DNA of 64,000 nucleotides from Gavia stellata (lineage: Eukaryota > Chordata > Aves > Gaviiformes > Gaviidae). Within the stretch, counting starts at the first letter, position 1. Every line of letters starts with the position of its first letter. The stretch lies in assembly GCF_030936135.1 (NCBI RefSeq), contig NC_082595.1:17621930-17685929 (forward strand), given 5' to 3'. Positions 26,784 to 41,249 of this stretch are shown piece after piece. Below the pieces are notes generated by a model. It did no database searches and was not told the DNA's origin. It was given only the letters and a program-made list of their open reading frames with translations. The position numbers and the translations under genes are program-made.

Positions 26784-28829
26784 GTCCTGAAATAAACCAA
26801 TTCTTGAAGTAGTATAATTTTAAACAATTACTATTATGAGAGGGTGAAAAAACCTTACAGGAAAAATAGCAAGTCTTGTATAATTCTTCTATGTTCTATT
26901 AATTTGTGACCACTTTAAACCACCCTCTTAAAGCCCCATAGTTAACTTTCATCTTCCTTTTGCACTACAGGAAGGAAAAACTGTTTGAAAATACATATGA
27001 TTGGGAGACTCAGAAGGGGAATCTCATCTGACCGTAATGCCAATGACCAAACTTTGTTAAACTGGTGGGACCAGTACACATTATTTCTTTTGCTGATTAT
27101 TTTAAATGTAGAATGATGAACAAGAGGTTAAATGCTGAAGACTTTAACTGATCCCAGTTACAGCGCACCTGCAATTCAGGTACAACTAGAGTCAAGGAGT
27201 CCCCAGTTCTCTGCATTTTTTTCTCCATGTTTGCTTTGTCAAACCTCTCATTCATCTCATTTCTGTACAAAGAAAGTGGAGGGCAGCTTGGTAAAATCAG
27301 CCCTGTCATTAAAGAATATTCTTCCCATGCCAGCAATCTCTTGCAGAAATGACAACATCTTACAAGGAACCAATAGAAACACTGTAGTCTGGAAATGCTG
27401 GAAAGCAGTGAATTAGGCACCTGAAATGAGATGGGACCTTTCACATTCTATCCCAGCTCTTTGTGCTTTGATTAATCCTTTGCTTGCATTTTGATAAGCA
27501 GCTGCACTGTGTGAGTGTAGCCGAACCTAGAGATGCTTGTATTATTTCAGTATATTGCATCATATGGGAAGCAGCTTCCAGATGTTTCCTGACTCATATT
27601 GGTAAAGAAGTAACTCACAGTTTTACTGGATTTTAAGGATGGTAAATCCATAGAAACTGAAGGCTCCTAAGCAACAGACACTTTATTAAATAGACACTTT
27701 GTTAAGAGAAGTTAGATTTCTTTCCTGCTTCAGTAAAATAGCTGTGGTTGTCAGGTTATGAACAGTTTGACAGAGGAGTCATTTTGGCTGTAAGATGGCT
27801 TTGACATAGAAATGTAATCTTTCTGTATTTGAGATGAAACATGCTGTAAATACTTTGGGCTTCTATGTCACCACAGCGATGATGTACCCAGTTCCAGAGG
27901 TGGCAACAACACTTGTTTTTAGAGCCTCATGTACTGGAAAGCGGTAAAGGAATTCATGGGTATTTCTACAAGCTCCATTGCTGATTTAGGGTGTGACTTT
28001 CTATTTGCAGGTTTCCCCTGTAGTTCTCCTCTATCATTTTTCATTGCAGTGTCTGACCATGTTCTTTGGCATGAGCCGTGATCAAATGGAAGATAGGATA
28101 CTTGAGGGAAATATTTCCATATATCTGATTAGGTTCAGTCTGTTTTCTGAACATGTTTGTGTCATCCCTGTATTCTGTGGCTCTTTATATTGTACCAGAC
28201 ATGCATCTGTATCTCTGGAGACGGAGCTTTTCTTTAAATGTTGTAATTCCTTAGATTGTATTCACAGGCATTTTATATTCAGCACTTTTTCTGGAAAGAC
28301 ATTAATTCCAGATGATCTTTACTCTCCACCTTTCGCCAGAGAAAATTTGCGTGTTCAGGCAAGTGGCATTGCTGTAATGAACCACATGCACTGAACCATC
28401 AGGCCAGGAAAGGTGGAAATTCGGGACAAGCCGGAGAGATTGAACTGCCTACCTTTTATTTGTCTCTGTGCTATAACAAAGCCTATTTTATCACTGTTCT
28501 CACTTTCCCTCCTTAGAGTGATGAGCACAAGTCTCCTTTTCACCTCCTCCCCACCCATTGCACTCCCACTCCTATGACAGGCTTAGGAAGAAGTGAGATG
28601 ATCACTTCATTTGCTACCACAATTTGCCTAAACTGAAAAAAAAAAAGAAAAACAATTTTAAAAATTGTGCAAATTAAGTTGATTTCCAAAGTGGGCAATA
28701 ATCTCAGAAAAGGGAGTCTAGGACCCTTGCTTCCCTGACCATCATTTGGTTGCAATCACCCTGCAACAAAGGATTGATTTCTAGCAATGGCTTTACCATA
28801 ATTTGTCAACCACTGTAATCTGACCCCCA

Positions 28830-28838
28830 CCCCCCCCC
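28830..28838 (+). repeat. Poly-C run (9)
   Basis: Nine C, preceded by a further cccccA. A mutable homopolymer. Confidence 0.9.
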
Positions 28839-29199
28839 TTTGTGTGTGGAATATTGATCTATGAAAGTTGACTCTTCTCGGCTCTGCTTGGTACCTGAGC
28901 CAGGACTACAAACTGTGATGGATAGGGGAAATTGTTAGCTTGTGTTCTGGAGAGAGGTATTTAATATAATAAGAGCCAGTTTGACAGAATCATCTTCACT
29001 AGAAATTAATTTCCTTATGAATAGAGTTCATTATTGTAGAATCCACTAGTCTAGTTACTCATCTCCACCATGTTCAAAGTTGTGTATGAGAGAGGTAATA
29101 CTGCAGACAGCACAAGGGCGGAAGCTGGTCTGGCTCTGCACTGAGATCAGGAATGCCCTATAGATAAGTAGCGTAAAAATATGCGACCAGTTTACACCG

Positions 29200-29816
29200 C
29201 AGAATCAGAGAATAGTTGAGTTTGGAAGGCACTTCTGGAGATCATCTATTCCACCCGCCTGCTCAAAGCAGGGTCAAACAGAACAGATTAGCCAGGACTG
29301 TGTCTAGTCAGGTTTTGAACATATCCTAGGATGGAGACTTCTCAACTTCTCTGGACAACCCATTCCAGTGTTCAACTGCCCTCAAGGTAAAAAATTTGTT
29401 TCTTATGTTTAAATGAAATTTTCTGTATTTCAATTTGTGCCCATTTCTTTCTATCCTGTCACTGGATACCACCGAGGAGACTCTGGCTCCATCATCTTTA
29501 TTCCCTGCCCCCAATCAGGTATTTGTACACATTCATAAGATCTCCCCAAGCCTTCTCTTCTCCAGTCTGAACAGTCCCAGCTCGCTCACCCTTTCCTCAG
29601 AGGAGAGATGCTCCACTCCCTTGATCATCTTCATGGCCCTTCTCTGAACTTGCTCCAGTATGTCCATGTGTCTTTCCTGTGGGGAGCCCAGGCTTGGACC
29701 CCGCACTCCAGATTGTGCTGAGAAGAGGGGAAGGAACACCTCCCTCGACCTGCTGGCATCACTCTGCCTACTGCAGCCTAGGAGGCTGTTGGTGTTCTTC
29801 ACCACAAAGGCAAGGG
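29200..29816 (-). mobile_element. CR1 LINE, 5'-truncated 3' end, older copy
   Basis: The antisense CR1 begins with agaatcagagaatagttgag (a decayed terminal repeat) and cttctggagatcatctattc. It continues through the 3'UTR and ORF2 end to about gttggtgttcttcaccacaa. Minus-strand translations still show degraded ORF2 pieces (EQVQRRAMKMIKGVEHLSSE, FRLEKRRL, HWNGLSREVEKSPS), but in separate frames, so it is not coding. The upstream boundary near 29816 is approximate. Confidence 0.93.
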
Positions 29817-32800
29817 GGCCTGCCACAGATGCTGTATTCACCATCCCTATTATTATTGTCAGCAGGCACCACTGAGTCCCTCTGTACTGAGACAACTGAT
29901 ACGTCCTTGTGACATGGCTCCCAATTAACATGATGGTGTACATTGGACAGGGTTTTTTGCCATTTTTTGGTGCCTTTTTCAAGGAGTCTCTGTCTCAGAG
30001 GTCCATGTCTTGAAATCCTTACTCATATTTTGCTTGGGCAAACCTCCCACAGATTTTGAGAGTGGAGACTCCAGAACTTAGTCCGGAAAAAGGAAGGGAC
30101 AGCTCAGTCTCCAGAATTCAGACAGACAGAACATCCTCCATGAGCCAACAGGCATGAGGAAGCATGAGTGGGGAAATACCAAGCAGGAACTGCAGGATGG
30201 ACACTTCCCTCCCCCTTCCCATTTCAAGTAGTCATTATGAGGATGCGCATGTGTTTGCAGACCTTGCTGCGAGTGAACTCAGAAGTGGGACAATGAGTTG
30301 GGTGTGTGTTGGATAGGTAAGTTTTATCAGGAAGCCGGGTTGGGCTGGAGTGTTATAAAATATTTCTGAGACTGAAAGTTGTTACACTGTGAGTTGCTTG
30401 GTTGAGATAAGAGATGTGCTTCTCGGGTCATTTAAACATACGTTGGAAAATCAGTGGGAACTGTGAGACAGTAGGATAGGTAATCCAAGAGTTATTTTTT
30501 ATTTATTTCTGAACTATGATTATCTCATTGTTTTAATCTCTTCCTTTATATGAACATCCATCTCCTGGGAAGATTTTCTATGATTTCTCACACTATGTGG
30601 CTATAAGTATACAGATAGCACAAGGGAGGTGAGAGTACTTTTCTCCTATATTTAAAATGAAAAACTCAACCCAAGCAAAAAATCTTCCATCAACATGAAA
30701 AGCAACATCTTGTGATGGTCAAGGTGAGGAAGGAGGGACTGTCAAGATCTCTCTGGATTTCAGCACCTATCGCATTAAAATCCAGGAGGCCAGCACCTCT
30801 TCTTTCACAGTAGCAGATATGCCATCCCAGTTTTAGCCTTCTGCTTTGGGGAATGGACACTGTGGTCCTGAAACAGCTCTGGTTTTGTCCAGAGGCTCAG
30901 TTTCCTTGATGCTTTTTGGTCATGGTCAAGCGTAACTGTTGTGCTGATCTTATTCAGGCTCTCAGCTTTTGGCAGCAGGCAAGGATAGCATGCTCGTGCT
31001 CGTCTACTTAGATTTGACATCATCCTTGGGTAGAACTGGACAAAGTGGATTGAGGCATCATTCTGTGATTCTGTGATCTGTAGATCCTGTCAAGCACAGA
31101 GCTGTATTTAATTAGCTCAATCTAATTCTTTGCCACACCTCGTGCTCACTGAACGTGCACAGCTCAGTGGCACAGTGATGTTACTGTGCAGTTGCCACTG
31201 AGCTCTGTGTCTGGATCTCCAGATCTGGAGCTTCTGGATCTCCACTACCTCAGGCCCTATGGAAGCAATGAGTAACAGCAATCACCATGGACAGTTTTTC
31301 CCCTTTTCTTTCCTGGAATATTACAGTTTTCCCTCCCTGAGATAAAAAGAAAATATTTCAGTTTTCCATAACTTTTTCTGCTGCAGATAGGAAGCTTGTG
31401 CTACTCTACTGAAGAATGCAGCTGTTTGTTTGCTTATGCAGGGAAGTTTTTCATGTTTATCAGACTGGTATTTTATAAACAGAGCTAGCTTCTACCCACT
31501 CTGGGTGCCATCAAGACAGCATGTTTTACTTTGTAAATGTTGTACAGGACTCTTATTCTGTGAAATGTGTGAAACCACACGTTTGCTTTTCCACCTCAAA
31601 GCTTGAAACATCTTTCTGATTATTTCCTTAATGGTGGATGACAGGAGGAGAATTTAAGAAGGGAAAGTCCAATAGTGTTGGATGTTGTTTTCGTAACAGC
31701 CCAACAGAAATTAAATATACAGACCTTTAGGATGTGCTGCAATTTACTGAAAAATGCAATCTATTCTTTGAGGATGCTTATGAATAGTGAAGCAAGTGTG
31801 TCGGTTGTAATATGAGAATACCTCTAATTGTTTCCCCTTGATTTTGTGTTAATGCATCTAGACCTAAGGTCAGGGAAGAGTGTATTGTATCCACTGCAAA
31901 TAAATCAGTGCAATTAACTGCTGATGTATGCAAACTGACCTTAAGAGCTAATACATGGCTGCTTCTAATATCAGGAATCTAGTTTAGAACAGGCAGTACA
32001 GGGATCTGGCCCTGGATCAATGAAGGAAACGTCTTGAACAAATTGGGACCACAGAGGTCAGTCTTCTGAAAAACGTAATTAAATTGGGCCTGAACTGGAA
32101 GATTCGCACATCAAAGAATTGCAGTGATCAAATGATTAGGGGATGAAGGAAGAGGGAGGGCAGCAGAAAGGGAGAAAGAAACAGCAAAGACTGTATGAGG
32201 CAGCAGCTTTAGAGATGGTGTTTGAGAAGCACAGAGTGTTTAGAGGCTTAAAAAAGGAAATTTAGTAAAAGTCAGACTAAGTAAAAAAACCAAAATGTTT
32301 GAGACAAATACCAGGATGTGTTGGCACACACTAGAAAGCAAAGAGCATGTAAGGAAATGAGTAACAATAAAGCATGCAGAAAGACAATATTAGGAATGCA
32401 ACAAGAAAATCCTGGGGTAATGGAGCCTGTTGTTTGCAATATAAATTTAAATGCAGCACGTAGCAGCTGGCCGCTCTTATCTGATAAGACTGTCATTCTG
32501 TGAGTAGTTGGTGAGCAGAAACTGCGAAGTGAAGCAGAATACATATTTTAAATATTTGGGGCTTATATGTTTTATTTTATCACGTTTTCCCTTCATTTTA
32601 ATTTTAAGAGACTTGTTCTTTTTGCTGACTTAGTGCCGGTGAAAGGAGCTATATGGAGAGCCCTGGGGACTGAAGGCTTTTGTTTCCTCATAAATAAACA
32701 CAGCAAGTGTAGCAGAAAAGCAGCTATCCTCATCTTGCCTTCCACTCACCTTCCTCTAGCCTCACCTGGAAGACTTTCCATATTTCCTGGAACAAGGTCT

Positions 32801-33664
32801 CTGCAGACCAGCCAGTGTTTGACAGGAAAATAGTACTACCTTGCATGGTTTCACATTCAAAACCTTCAGCATGACTGAAACGTCATGATACACTTATACT
32901 ATTGTTATTTATAAAGTAATAGACTAGGGGTGCTTTTTGTTTACCTTCCATTTGCTTTTATGGTGATGTTTCCCTGTGTACTCATTTGCACTAGTCTCCA
33001 CAGACATGAGACTTAGAAACGCACTTCACTATATAGGAACTTAGTACTGGTGAAAGCTGAGACTCTGAGCTATAGTTAAGTCATTGAAGTAGAAGAATGT
33101 GAGATGTCAGGAAAGCGGGCAGAGCTTCTTTCAGGGCTTCTGTGCAGCAGGTACTCAGCGCAGCTGACGGGGCACCTGGGACTAGAGTCACTTCAGCTGT
33201 GCATGGACATCCACTGCCTCTGACTTTGTTGACTGCCAGCCTTAGGATGATAATGAACCAGTGACTGAGCTACAGACAGGGCTGTAAAAGCTGTCTCTTA
33301 TCTGCAATCTCCCTTTCTGTGCGATGACAACAGACTTCCCAGTAAACTGTCTTTACATACACGTACAGTCTCCAGGTACCTTGCAAACAACTGATTAGTA
33401 AAAGTCAATAGCTATATTTATCTTTGTCTTGCAGGGGAGAAAGAAAAGTTAAGTGAAACTCATCCAGGGCTATGTATCAAGACAGTGGTAAAGTAATCCA
33501 GGAATTAGCATTAAGGCCAGATTTCTTCCCCAGGGATGCAGGCTCACAGTCTCTCCTTTCAACGTAATTATGCAAACCTTATCCACGACACTAGATTTGT
33601 ATTAACAAATTGTACAGTGCCATGTCTTATGTGTGGAAACAGCACTGTGCAAAGAGAAAGTATA
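29817..33664. other. Unique non-coding stretch
   Basis: Sequence upstream of the old CR1 (29817-30000) may hold more decayed CR1, but I cannot align it. Otherwise only the possible CR1 tail at 31059 is seen. Confidence 0.5.
31059..31079 (+). repeat. Possible CR1 3'-terminal repeat remnant
   Basis: Two copies of attctgtg are followed by atct, resembling a CR1 tail. The preceding 300 bases do not show a clear CR1 body, so this may be a severely truncated insertion or a chance match. Confidence 0.25.
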
Positions 33665-33832
33665 AGAGTTGAGAGAGCTGGGTTTTCCAGGAGGGACCTG
33701 GTGAGTAACCTTGGTCAAGATGTTTGAGCCAGAACGCGCCTCTTCTCACTCACCTGTAAAATCAAGGTAGCAGTATCAGTCTCTCCTGTAAAGTGCATTA
33801 AGAATCTGATATGAAAGACCAGGTATTACTAC
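33665..33832 (+). mobile_element. MIR-like tRNA-derived SINE (ancient)
   Basis: The blocks occur in MIR order: gagagctgggttttccagg (degraded B-box region), gtaaccttggtcaagatgtt, ctcactcacctgtaaaatca, ctcctgtaaagtgcattaag and ccaggtattactacc at the 3' end. This is one of the better preserved copies in the window. Confidence 0.6.
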
Positions 33833-36800
33833 CAAAACTCCACGCCTCTCTTCTCTTTTCTGTCCAGTGACAGAACAGTTTGGAAATATATAACTGTATA
33901 ACCAGATATGACATGGTCTACAACTTTAAAAACCCAATATTCACACAGTAGAAATAATGGGACAGAGAAACAGTGAATTATCCTCCTGCATGGGAATTGG
34001 AAATTGAGAGTGACTAGAAAGAGATTTAACTGACAAATCTACTTCTGTCCAAACTAAGAGAAAAACAAGAAATTAGAGTAAAAACTTTACCAGGCTGAAG
34101 AAAGAGCCTGGAGGGTGTGGAGACCGTGTGTTGTGTCATGCAACGGTATAGCAGCGGTCACATGTTTCCTTCTCAGACGTCTGTTGATTTCTTACCAAAC
34201 CATGAGCCAAACACAATGACAAAACATTGGGATTGTCTTCCCTGTAACAGGGGACCTCTGCTACTGAATGCCCATGCTAACACGCTTAGGAATCTTAATC
34301 TGGGACATTCGGCAAAAATTATTATTTAATTTTTTAGCTTGGAATTCAGTTTGCCTTGCCCATGTTTCACAGCATCTCCAAATCTTTGCATATGACTTTC
34401 TGTGCCCAATTAAATTTATGAGAAACATCAGGAAAAGATTTTTTTGCATGTAAGCCTTGGTTTTCGTACCAGTGCCTCTTTCAGTGTAGGTTGTACGTGA
34501 AAGGAAAACTGCAGTCCATATTGCAAATAAAGAATACTTCCTAAGGGATATTGGACAGAGTTTGTCTCTAGGGCTAAATGAAGGGTCAATTAAATAAAAA
34601 AGGTAACAAGCCCAGATAAAGAAGAGAATCCCAGTTTTAATTATCCCCCTTTTCCTTTGATGTGGAAGGAAATAAGAATATCTAACGGCTTTTATAAGAA
34701 TTAGGGTAAGCTAGGGATGAGGAGCTACCTGAGGAGTTGGTATTATGGCTCAGAGCCAAGGGGAGTTTGGATTCAGATGATGAGAACAGGCCTCCAATTG
34801 TGTTTGCAGAAAGCAATAGGGTCTGTTGATGGACATTTATGTTTTACACTGCAGGCAATATCTCAGAGAGAGCTGCTCTTTATTACCTGTGCAGCTTCAC
34901 TATGTGTTCAAAATGAGTAAGAGATGGAATAACTGGTAACTTCTCTATTGTGATGATAAAGCAAAATGCAGGATTGCTGTGAAGAACCAGATAAATAAAT
35001 GAACTGGATGGCTAAAAATAGCAAAGGGTCTCAGCTTAGCTGATTCATGAGTTTGTAGATGAAATCTGATGGAGATCGGCACACAGCATTAAAATAGGAC
35101 GCAAAGGTAAAAGTTGGGGGGCATTAAAGGAACAAATAAAAATGAATGGACCTGCAAATGGTCTGGGGGGAAAGAAACAAACCAAGCCAAGCCATTTCTA
35201 ATTAGTGCTGTTGAAAATAGTGTTCTGCATTTCCTGTGTCCCTCTCACTGGGAAATCACCGTCCTCCACAGATGTGGCTGCAGTGGAAAGCTCTAAGAAA
35301 CAGGTCAAATTAGACCTGTTGTTGATGCAACACATCCCCATGCCTGGGGAACGGATTATTTCTTCCCCTGGACAGGACCCACCAGGTAACTGCTCAGCTG
35401 CTTCTGGGATTCTCTTACCCCCCACCTGCAGCTTTTCATCAGTTGGCTCAGCCAATTCAGGGACACTGTCTTGCCCCTAAAGAAAAGCGACATTGCATGC
35501 AGCTGGAATAAATACAGATGCACATGCACGTATCAGGTTGTGTTACCTAAGTCTGTCTGTTTACCAAATGTCCACACTTGAATTTTCTAAATGGCCTCTT
35601 TCTCTTCAGTTTGGTTTTGTGTGCTTACAAGTAACTGTCTGCATGTTTAAATTTTGTGCATATTCAAAAACCACGCAGGTAGCTAAGCAGTTTTTTGTCC
35701 CAACAAATCAGACAGTTAAAGCCTGTGCTTTCCAGTCAGTGAAGGTAAAATAATGAAAGTGCAGCTGTTTCACAGGTAAAATCACACTTGTCAACAAAAT
35801 CTGGCTATGACTATTAAGGTTATAATGTGCCATTCACAAGTTCCGGCTAGAGCCAGAGAATTTTTTCTATTTGGCCAGAAGTTTTACCCACTGATATGTA
35901 TCAGTCCATGTTGACAAAACCTAGTTGTGAGATTGTTCAGGTTTCATAAGACCACTTTAGGAAAGATATTAAATGAAGCATTCAAAATATTTGTTTCTAG
36001 TGTTTCTGAGACGTAATATTTTCATTTTGAAATTATATGTTTTGTGTAGGTATTTGCCTAAAGTAGCATGATCTTTAATGAATGAGTAAATAAAACATGC
36101 CTGTTGGATTCACACTACAGGACTGAATTAATTTAGTGACCACAATCAGCATTCAGGAATTAAAAATTGAACCATAAGCTTCAGGACAGATGCAGTGAAA
36201 CTGACCTTGGCATTGAAGGTAAATGTCATTCTAGAGTAAAAATTTCCATCTTCTGCAGCGCAAGAGATTTAGGCTAATTGCTAAGCGGAATTTTAAGCCC
36301 ATGTTTCACTTGCTCTGTTCTCTTGTGTGTGCATGAAGGCTTTTCAATCTGAGCTTCAAGAGGCATGATGCCAGATCCGACAAGGTCTAGAGATTAGTTA
36401 TAACGAAGTAATGGCACCTGTACACTTTGGGTAGAAACTCTCTTATTTTGTTAACTAGATCACTAAATAATACTTAAATTTGCACAGTGTGTTTGCAGAA
36501 ACAGCAGCCCCCACTATAACAGCAGTGTAGCTATTTTCACAGAATGGTGTTACTATCTAGTGCTAGTTCTTTAAAAAAAACCTCAGGAACATGGACCTTC
36601 AAGGCCCATTGAAGTGAACTGGAATGGAGCATCCAGGTTCCCTGAACAGTTTTCCAGGTCTGCATCCTCATTAGCATTTACATCCCTGAGCTGTCTGGAA
36701 TGGAATTCTCTGCGGAAACTAGAAGAAAGTCTGGCTTCCAAAGGATGTGTGTCCCTGACTGACCTGCTCCTGAATTATATTAGGACTGCAGAGTGAGCTT

Positions 36801-37374
36801 ACTGCTTATTAGACGCCGGAGAACCTGTACTACAGCTCAGACCACCTAACAGCAGAGTGGACTGCCTTTTCTCTGAAAAGGCTGAGCTCAGGTTAAAGCC
36901 TTTTCAGCAGCCAGGTTATTAATAATGTCTCTGTTCCATGTGGATTCTCTGATGCCCAACAAGAGGTGGACTCACAATGCATTATTTCCTTTGCAGAAGT
37001 CTAATAAAGCTAATGAAGTCTCTCCCCTCTGCTTTCATGAAACTTACTCTATATTCTTGAAATGTGTGAGTAGTAAATATTTCTGAGGCTTCTGCACTTC
37101 AGATTTTATCTGAAGTGATGAAAATGTCCCAAATGCATTGTGGGGAAGTGCCAGACAGGCAGATGCTCAGAAGTACACAGAATTTGTTCACTAAGTTTTA
37201 TTTTCTCACAAAATGAATCCCAAAAGCTTGACTAATTTTGCACATTTCTTAAAACTGAATGGTTTCTCATGATGTCTTCATTTCAGCACACTGCCAGTAA
37301 AAGTGAGGTGGGATCTAACAGACTTACACCTGGTTTCCTCTTGACTTAAGATCTCTTGCTGCATTTCCTAGGAA

Positions 37375-37407
37375 CTAGGATGTAAGCACATTCTAGGATG
37401 TAAGCAC
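37375..37407 (+). repeat. Short tandem duplication (period 18)
   Basis: ctaggatgtaagcac occurs at 37375-37389 and again at 37393-37407. It is a small local duplication with no evident function. Confidence 0.8.
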
Positions 37408-38194
37408 TCTAGGGTCACTAAGGCTATTAGACACACATACTCTCCAGCAGCCAGGGGTCCATATCTTTGGCAGAGAAGCTACAAACATATTATGTTTCTC
37501 CTGGATCAAAACCACTGTGAAAAATGAAAATCCTCATGTACACACATATGTGAGCACATACATTTTTCCATTAGTGCTCAAAAGGCCCTTTCCAGGTAAT
37601 GTCTATATACTGCAAGAAAGTGACTCTAGGAAGGGAATTTGTACCATGTATTTCAAGAGGTCACCTAAGAAGCACTTGGTAGTAGTTTAACTATGTTGAA
37701 CAGAAACAAGGTGCTGATATTGTTGCCTGCCTCTGAAAATTGCCTGATAATATTTGGGGTTACTATTGTTTTCCAAGTATTACAGATGTTAAACCTTCAT
37801 AGAAGTGTCCAAGGTTCTTTTTTTGGCCTAAGTAACCTGAAATGTGAAGAGGTGACTAATTGAAGGGGTTAACTGTGCTGGAACATTAGCATATGGATTT
37901 GTTCTTTTAGGGTGTATGGAAAGTACTGCTTTTAATGGAAGAAATGACATGTCTTAGTAAACTAGGAGACACAAAAGGACGAAAACCTTTATCTACATTA
38001 AAGCTGTGAGGCTTCTGTGCCAGACACCATCAGTGTTATAGCCATGTACTTCAGCAGAAAAGCTGCTATGGGGTCAGAGCAAAATCCTACCAAAATCCTA
38101 CAGTGAATAGAGCTTTGTAGTGTGTAAAGTAATGTATGTTCCAGCACACTCATAGCCTGATGATGCAAGGATGCTGAGGTTGTAAGTGAATTAC

Positions 38195-38290
38195 ATCTGA
38201 CCTAGCTCTGCACCTGACTGGCTACATGATAATTTGGGCTTTTGATAAATGCATTGCTTCAGTCTTGGGACTGGTAAAGTAATTGGGTGA
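38195..38290 (+). mobile_element. Possible MIR-like SINE fragment
   Basis: The stretch ctagctctgcacctgactgg, ataatttgggctttt, ttcagtcttggg and ctggtaaagtaa follows the MIR core order (gctctgcc...cttgggcaa...cctcagttt...ctgtaaaat) with many changes. Confidence 0.35.
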
Positions 38291-41249
38291 AGTTAGTACT
38301 TAAAAAAAGAAATAACATGACTAGTGTCAGGGAAAGATCAGGAAAGAATTATGAAAAATAAAGAAAAGTTTCCCAAAAATGAACACAAATAGACACAGGT
38401 TTTGCCAATAAAAGACTGAAAGAGACCAATATCTTCCTGTGTGAGATAGCCCTGCCTAAGAAAATATTGGGTTATTTCCTTGGGATCTGTTGGATGGATT
38501 AAATCAGCCTTCAAAGAGTTAGCCTTCTTGAAAATTGCCTTTTATGGATTATACTTATCTCTCTTCTGGATCCAGTTACAGACAGTTCTTTAAAGACTGC
38601 AACCATAACAGAAACCATCCTATGAGTCAATTCCATTTGGAGGCATGCACCTCTTTCTTTAGCATAGCTCTTCCTAAATACTACCAAACTAGGACACTTT
38701 CCAGGGCTGGGGAGCACAGAGCAGGTAGGATGGACCCCCAACTTCTTGGAAAGGTGAAAACAAGGGAACAGCACTCAAATGAAGCAAGCCACATATATTA
38801 ATCAGTAATGGTACTGGGGTAGTAAAATATTTTTGGTTGCAACCTTGCTATGGCTGGAGTATTCAAGGAGTTGTACAAAGGGCAATAAATTTGTTACAGT
38901 TCACCCAGAGTTCCTTTTTTTCTGTTACTGTGGAAGCAGTATCTGTCAAATTAATATGGGTGGAGCTTAGTAAAGACAGCCACAAGTACCTGAAGAAGTG
39001 TGTGCTTGTAAATGTTCCCCCTCTGTGATTTATAAAATGTAAGATCGTTGGAGAAAGCAAGCACTTCATGTTAAAGCTATTAATTCTTTTCAATAAAACT
39101 AACTCCTAAAAAGGCCTAGTCAAAACGTAAGTTGTACTGTACATATGCACACCTGATGATAAGCCGCTTTACCCCCAAGTTGTGCAGCAACCTAGGCAAA
39201 CAAAAAAGACAAAAGCGAAACAAAAGTAGTGTTAGTTATCTTGAGTTTGAGCCTGTAAGCACGTGGGTACATAACTGACTTTAAACACCTGAATGGTCTC
39301 ACAGATGCTCACAAAACTACCAGTGGCTTAGCACCAACCATGTTTCAATGTAGGTAGTACTGAGGACAGATTCAGATGCAGACATTTATATTCCTTACTG
39401 CCATAGCCAACCCTTGGTGAGTTAGGCATAAACTACCTTGCATGATCAGGGAGTACACGAGACCGACCTTTCCCACACAGTTTTTGGCAGCGCAAGGGCT
39501 TAAGGAGTAATTTTTGTCCTGACAGGGTCCCAACCCCTTTTGCATGTTGTAGATTAAACTGCTTCAGAGAATATGCATGAAACTTCACCCATCACTGCGC
39601 TCCTTCAAGCTTTGTAGCTGGGGGGTAGATTTCCTAGTCACAGAGGTAAGAGAAGGCTAAGAAAAAAGGCAACTCCAGAAAAGAAAACACAATTCCTCCA
39701 CAGCACCTACAAAGTTGAAGAAGAGTATATGAACTCACCCATACAGTCTCTGGAAGTTGGATCCCAGGGCACTTGGAGACAGTAGAAACAGAGCTACTAT
39801 CCACCCACCTCTCTCTTTTTTTTGTCTTTCTTTTTTTTCCCAGCCTGTAGCTGCAGCTATAGCTTATTTTTCTGACAGTTACCTTGTACTTGGTGCTGTG
39901 GTATGCAGAGGTTATTGGAATTTATATGGAAAGCTTGATGAATATAGAATTAAAAAATGCCTCAGAGACATTCCTGAAATGAGATGCCAAATCTCAGAAG
40001 TTGTATCTTTATGAGGAAAATTTGAATACAAAACACCAAGGTTTATGACTCTTGCACATATTAATTCATACCAATCCATGTTATAAGAGGACTAAAAGGG
40101 CTATTTTTCATCTTGGGCTGAGACAGGAACTCTGCCAGATTTACCGACGTGCTGTGAGAAATCTACTTTATCTGGCTGATAGATACCTTTAAAATGTAAA
40201 TCAGAATGGTGAGCTTATCACAAAGCTGCCATTAGTAGCCCATAAAATGCTTGGTGTTGCAAGTCACAAGAGACTGGGAAAAAGGTAGCAAACTGGTCAG
40301 CAAAAACAGACCCTAAACTTGACACTTTATTTTCTGTCTTATATGAAAGTTACCAAACTGAAATCAAAACAATTTTTATTATACATCCATCCCCTTGGCA
40401 ACTAGCAATTACCATGACTTTGTGGGAAAGTCTAGATTTTAGTAGATACTATTATAATTGTGCAGACTCACAAATTATTACATCTGTGGTCCAGGTGCTT
40501 TGTCTGTCTGGAGAGAAAAAGGAAAACCAGCTGCCCTATGAACACCCCAGATGTTCTCCTTAAGGAGCCCTGGCCACCTCTGTTCTCTCCAATGTCCTAT
40601 AGGTAGCCCTTTGGGTTTGTACCATATATGCTGTGTCGTGAACTGGTTGGTCACTTCAGGACTACCTTGTAGAGAAACCGAAGGCTCAGAAGCTTGAAAT
40701 ATTGATGCTGGCAACAGATCACAAAGGCTAGAATTTTCCTCTGCAGAAAACCAATATTTACATTAATACTTTCAAATGCATTCAATAACTGGAATGACAG
40801 CAGCCATGATATTTCCATCCTAGTATGGTTGTTACTGATTTGTCCTCCTGCTGGTAAAAGCACACACTGTGCTCCCAGTGCCTTTTTCATGCACACATGC
40901 AAGGACACACAGGCAGATGATGCGCTTTCAAGCCATCCACAGATGGTTTCCCCATCAGGGTTTACTTTGCTGTTTAGATCTCCTGCTTCACAGCCTCCTC
41001 TCGGTGTTGCATTCCCTATTTTCTGTAATTAACTTCTGTTCCTCCCCCCATTTTTTTTTCCAAACGCTTTTCACTCTGATGATTAGAGTCAACCGTCTCC
41101 CCAAAGCACTGTGATATTTAACAGCATCCGGAAAAAATGTGGTTAGAGAATTGGGACACTTAAAGGAGACACTGCTCTCGTAAGTGTGCATTCACATTTT
41201 TGAATAGATATTCAGAGGGTGGGAATGTAGATGAGGGAGAAGCTATGAA

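Larger units (their letters stand above)
26056..29199. other. Unique non-coding stretch
   Basis: It contains the 25-base palindrome at 26759-26783 and a poly-C run near 28830. No genes were recognised. The frame at 27993-28394 (133 codons) looks like chance. Confidence 0.55.

Noticed and set aside
29533..29982. 149-codon minus-strand open frame
   Set aside because: Its C-terminal half is decayed CR1 ORF2 (EQVQRRAMKMIKGVEHLSSE), and the N-terminal half is 3'-most read-through of CR1 and flanking DNA. Not a gene.
31280..31300. Possible RE1/NRSF site (CACCATGGACAG core)
   Set aside because: The central core matches, but both flanks of the 21-base consensus (TTCAG and CGCC) are missing, so binding is unlikely.
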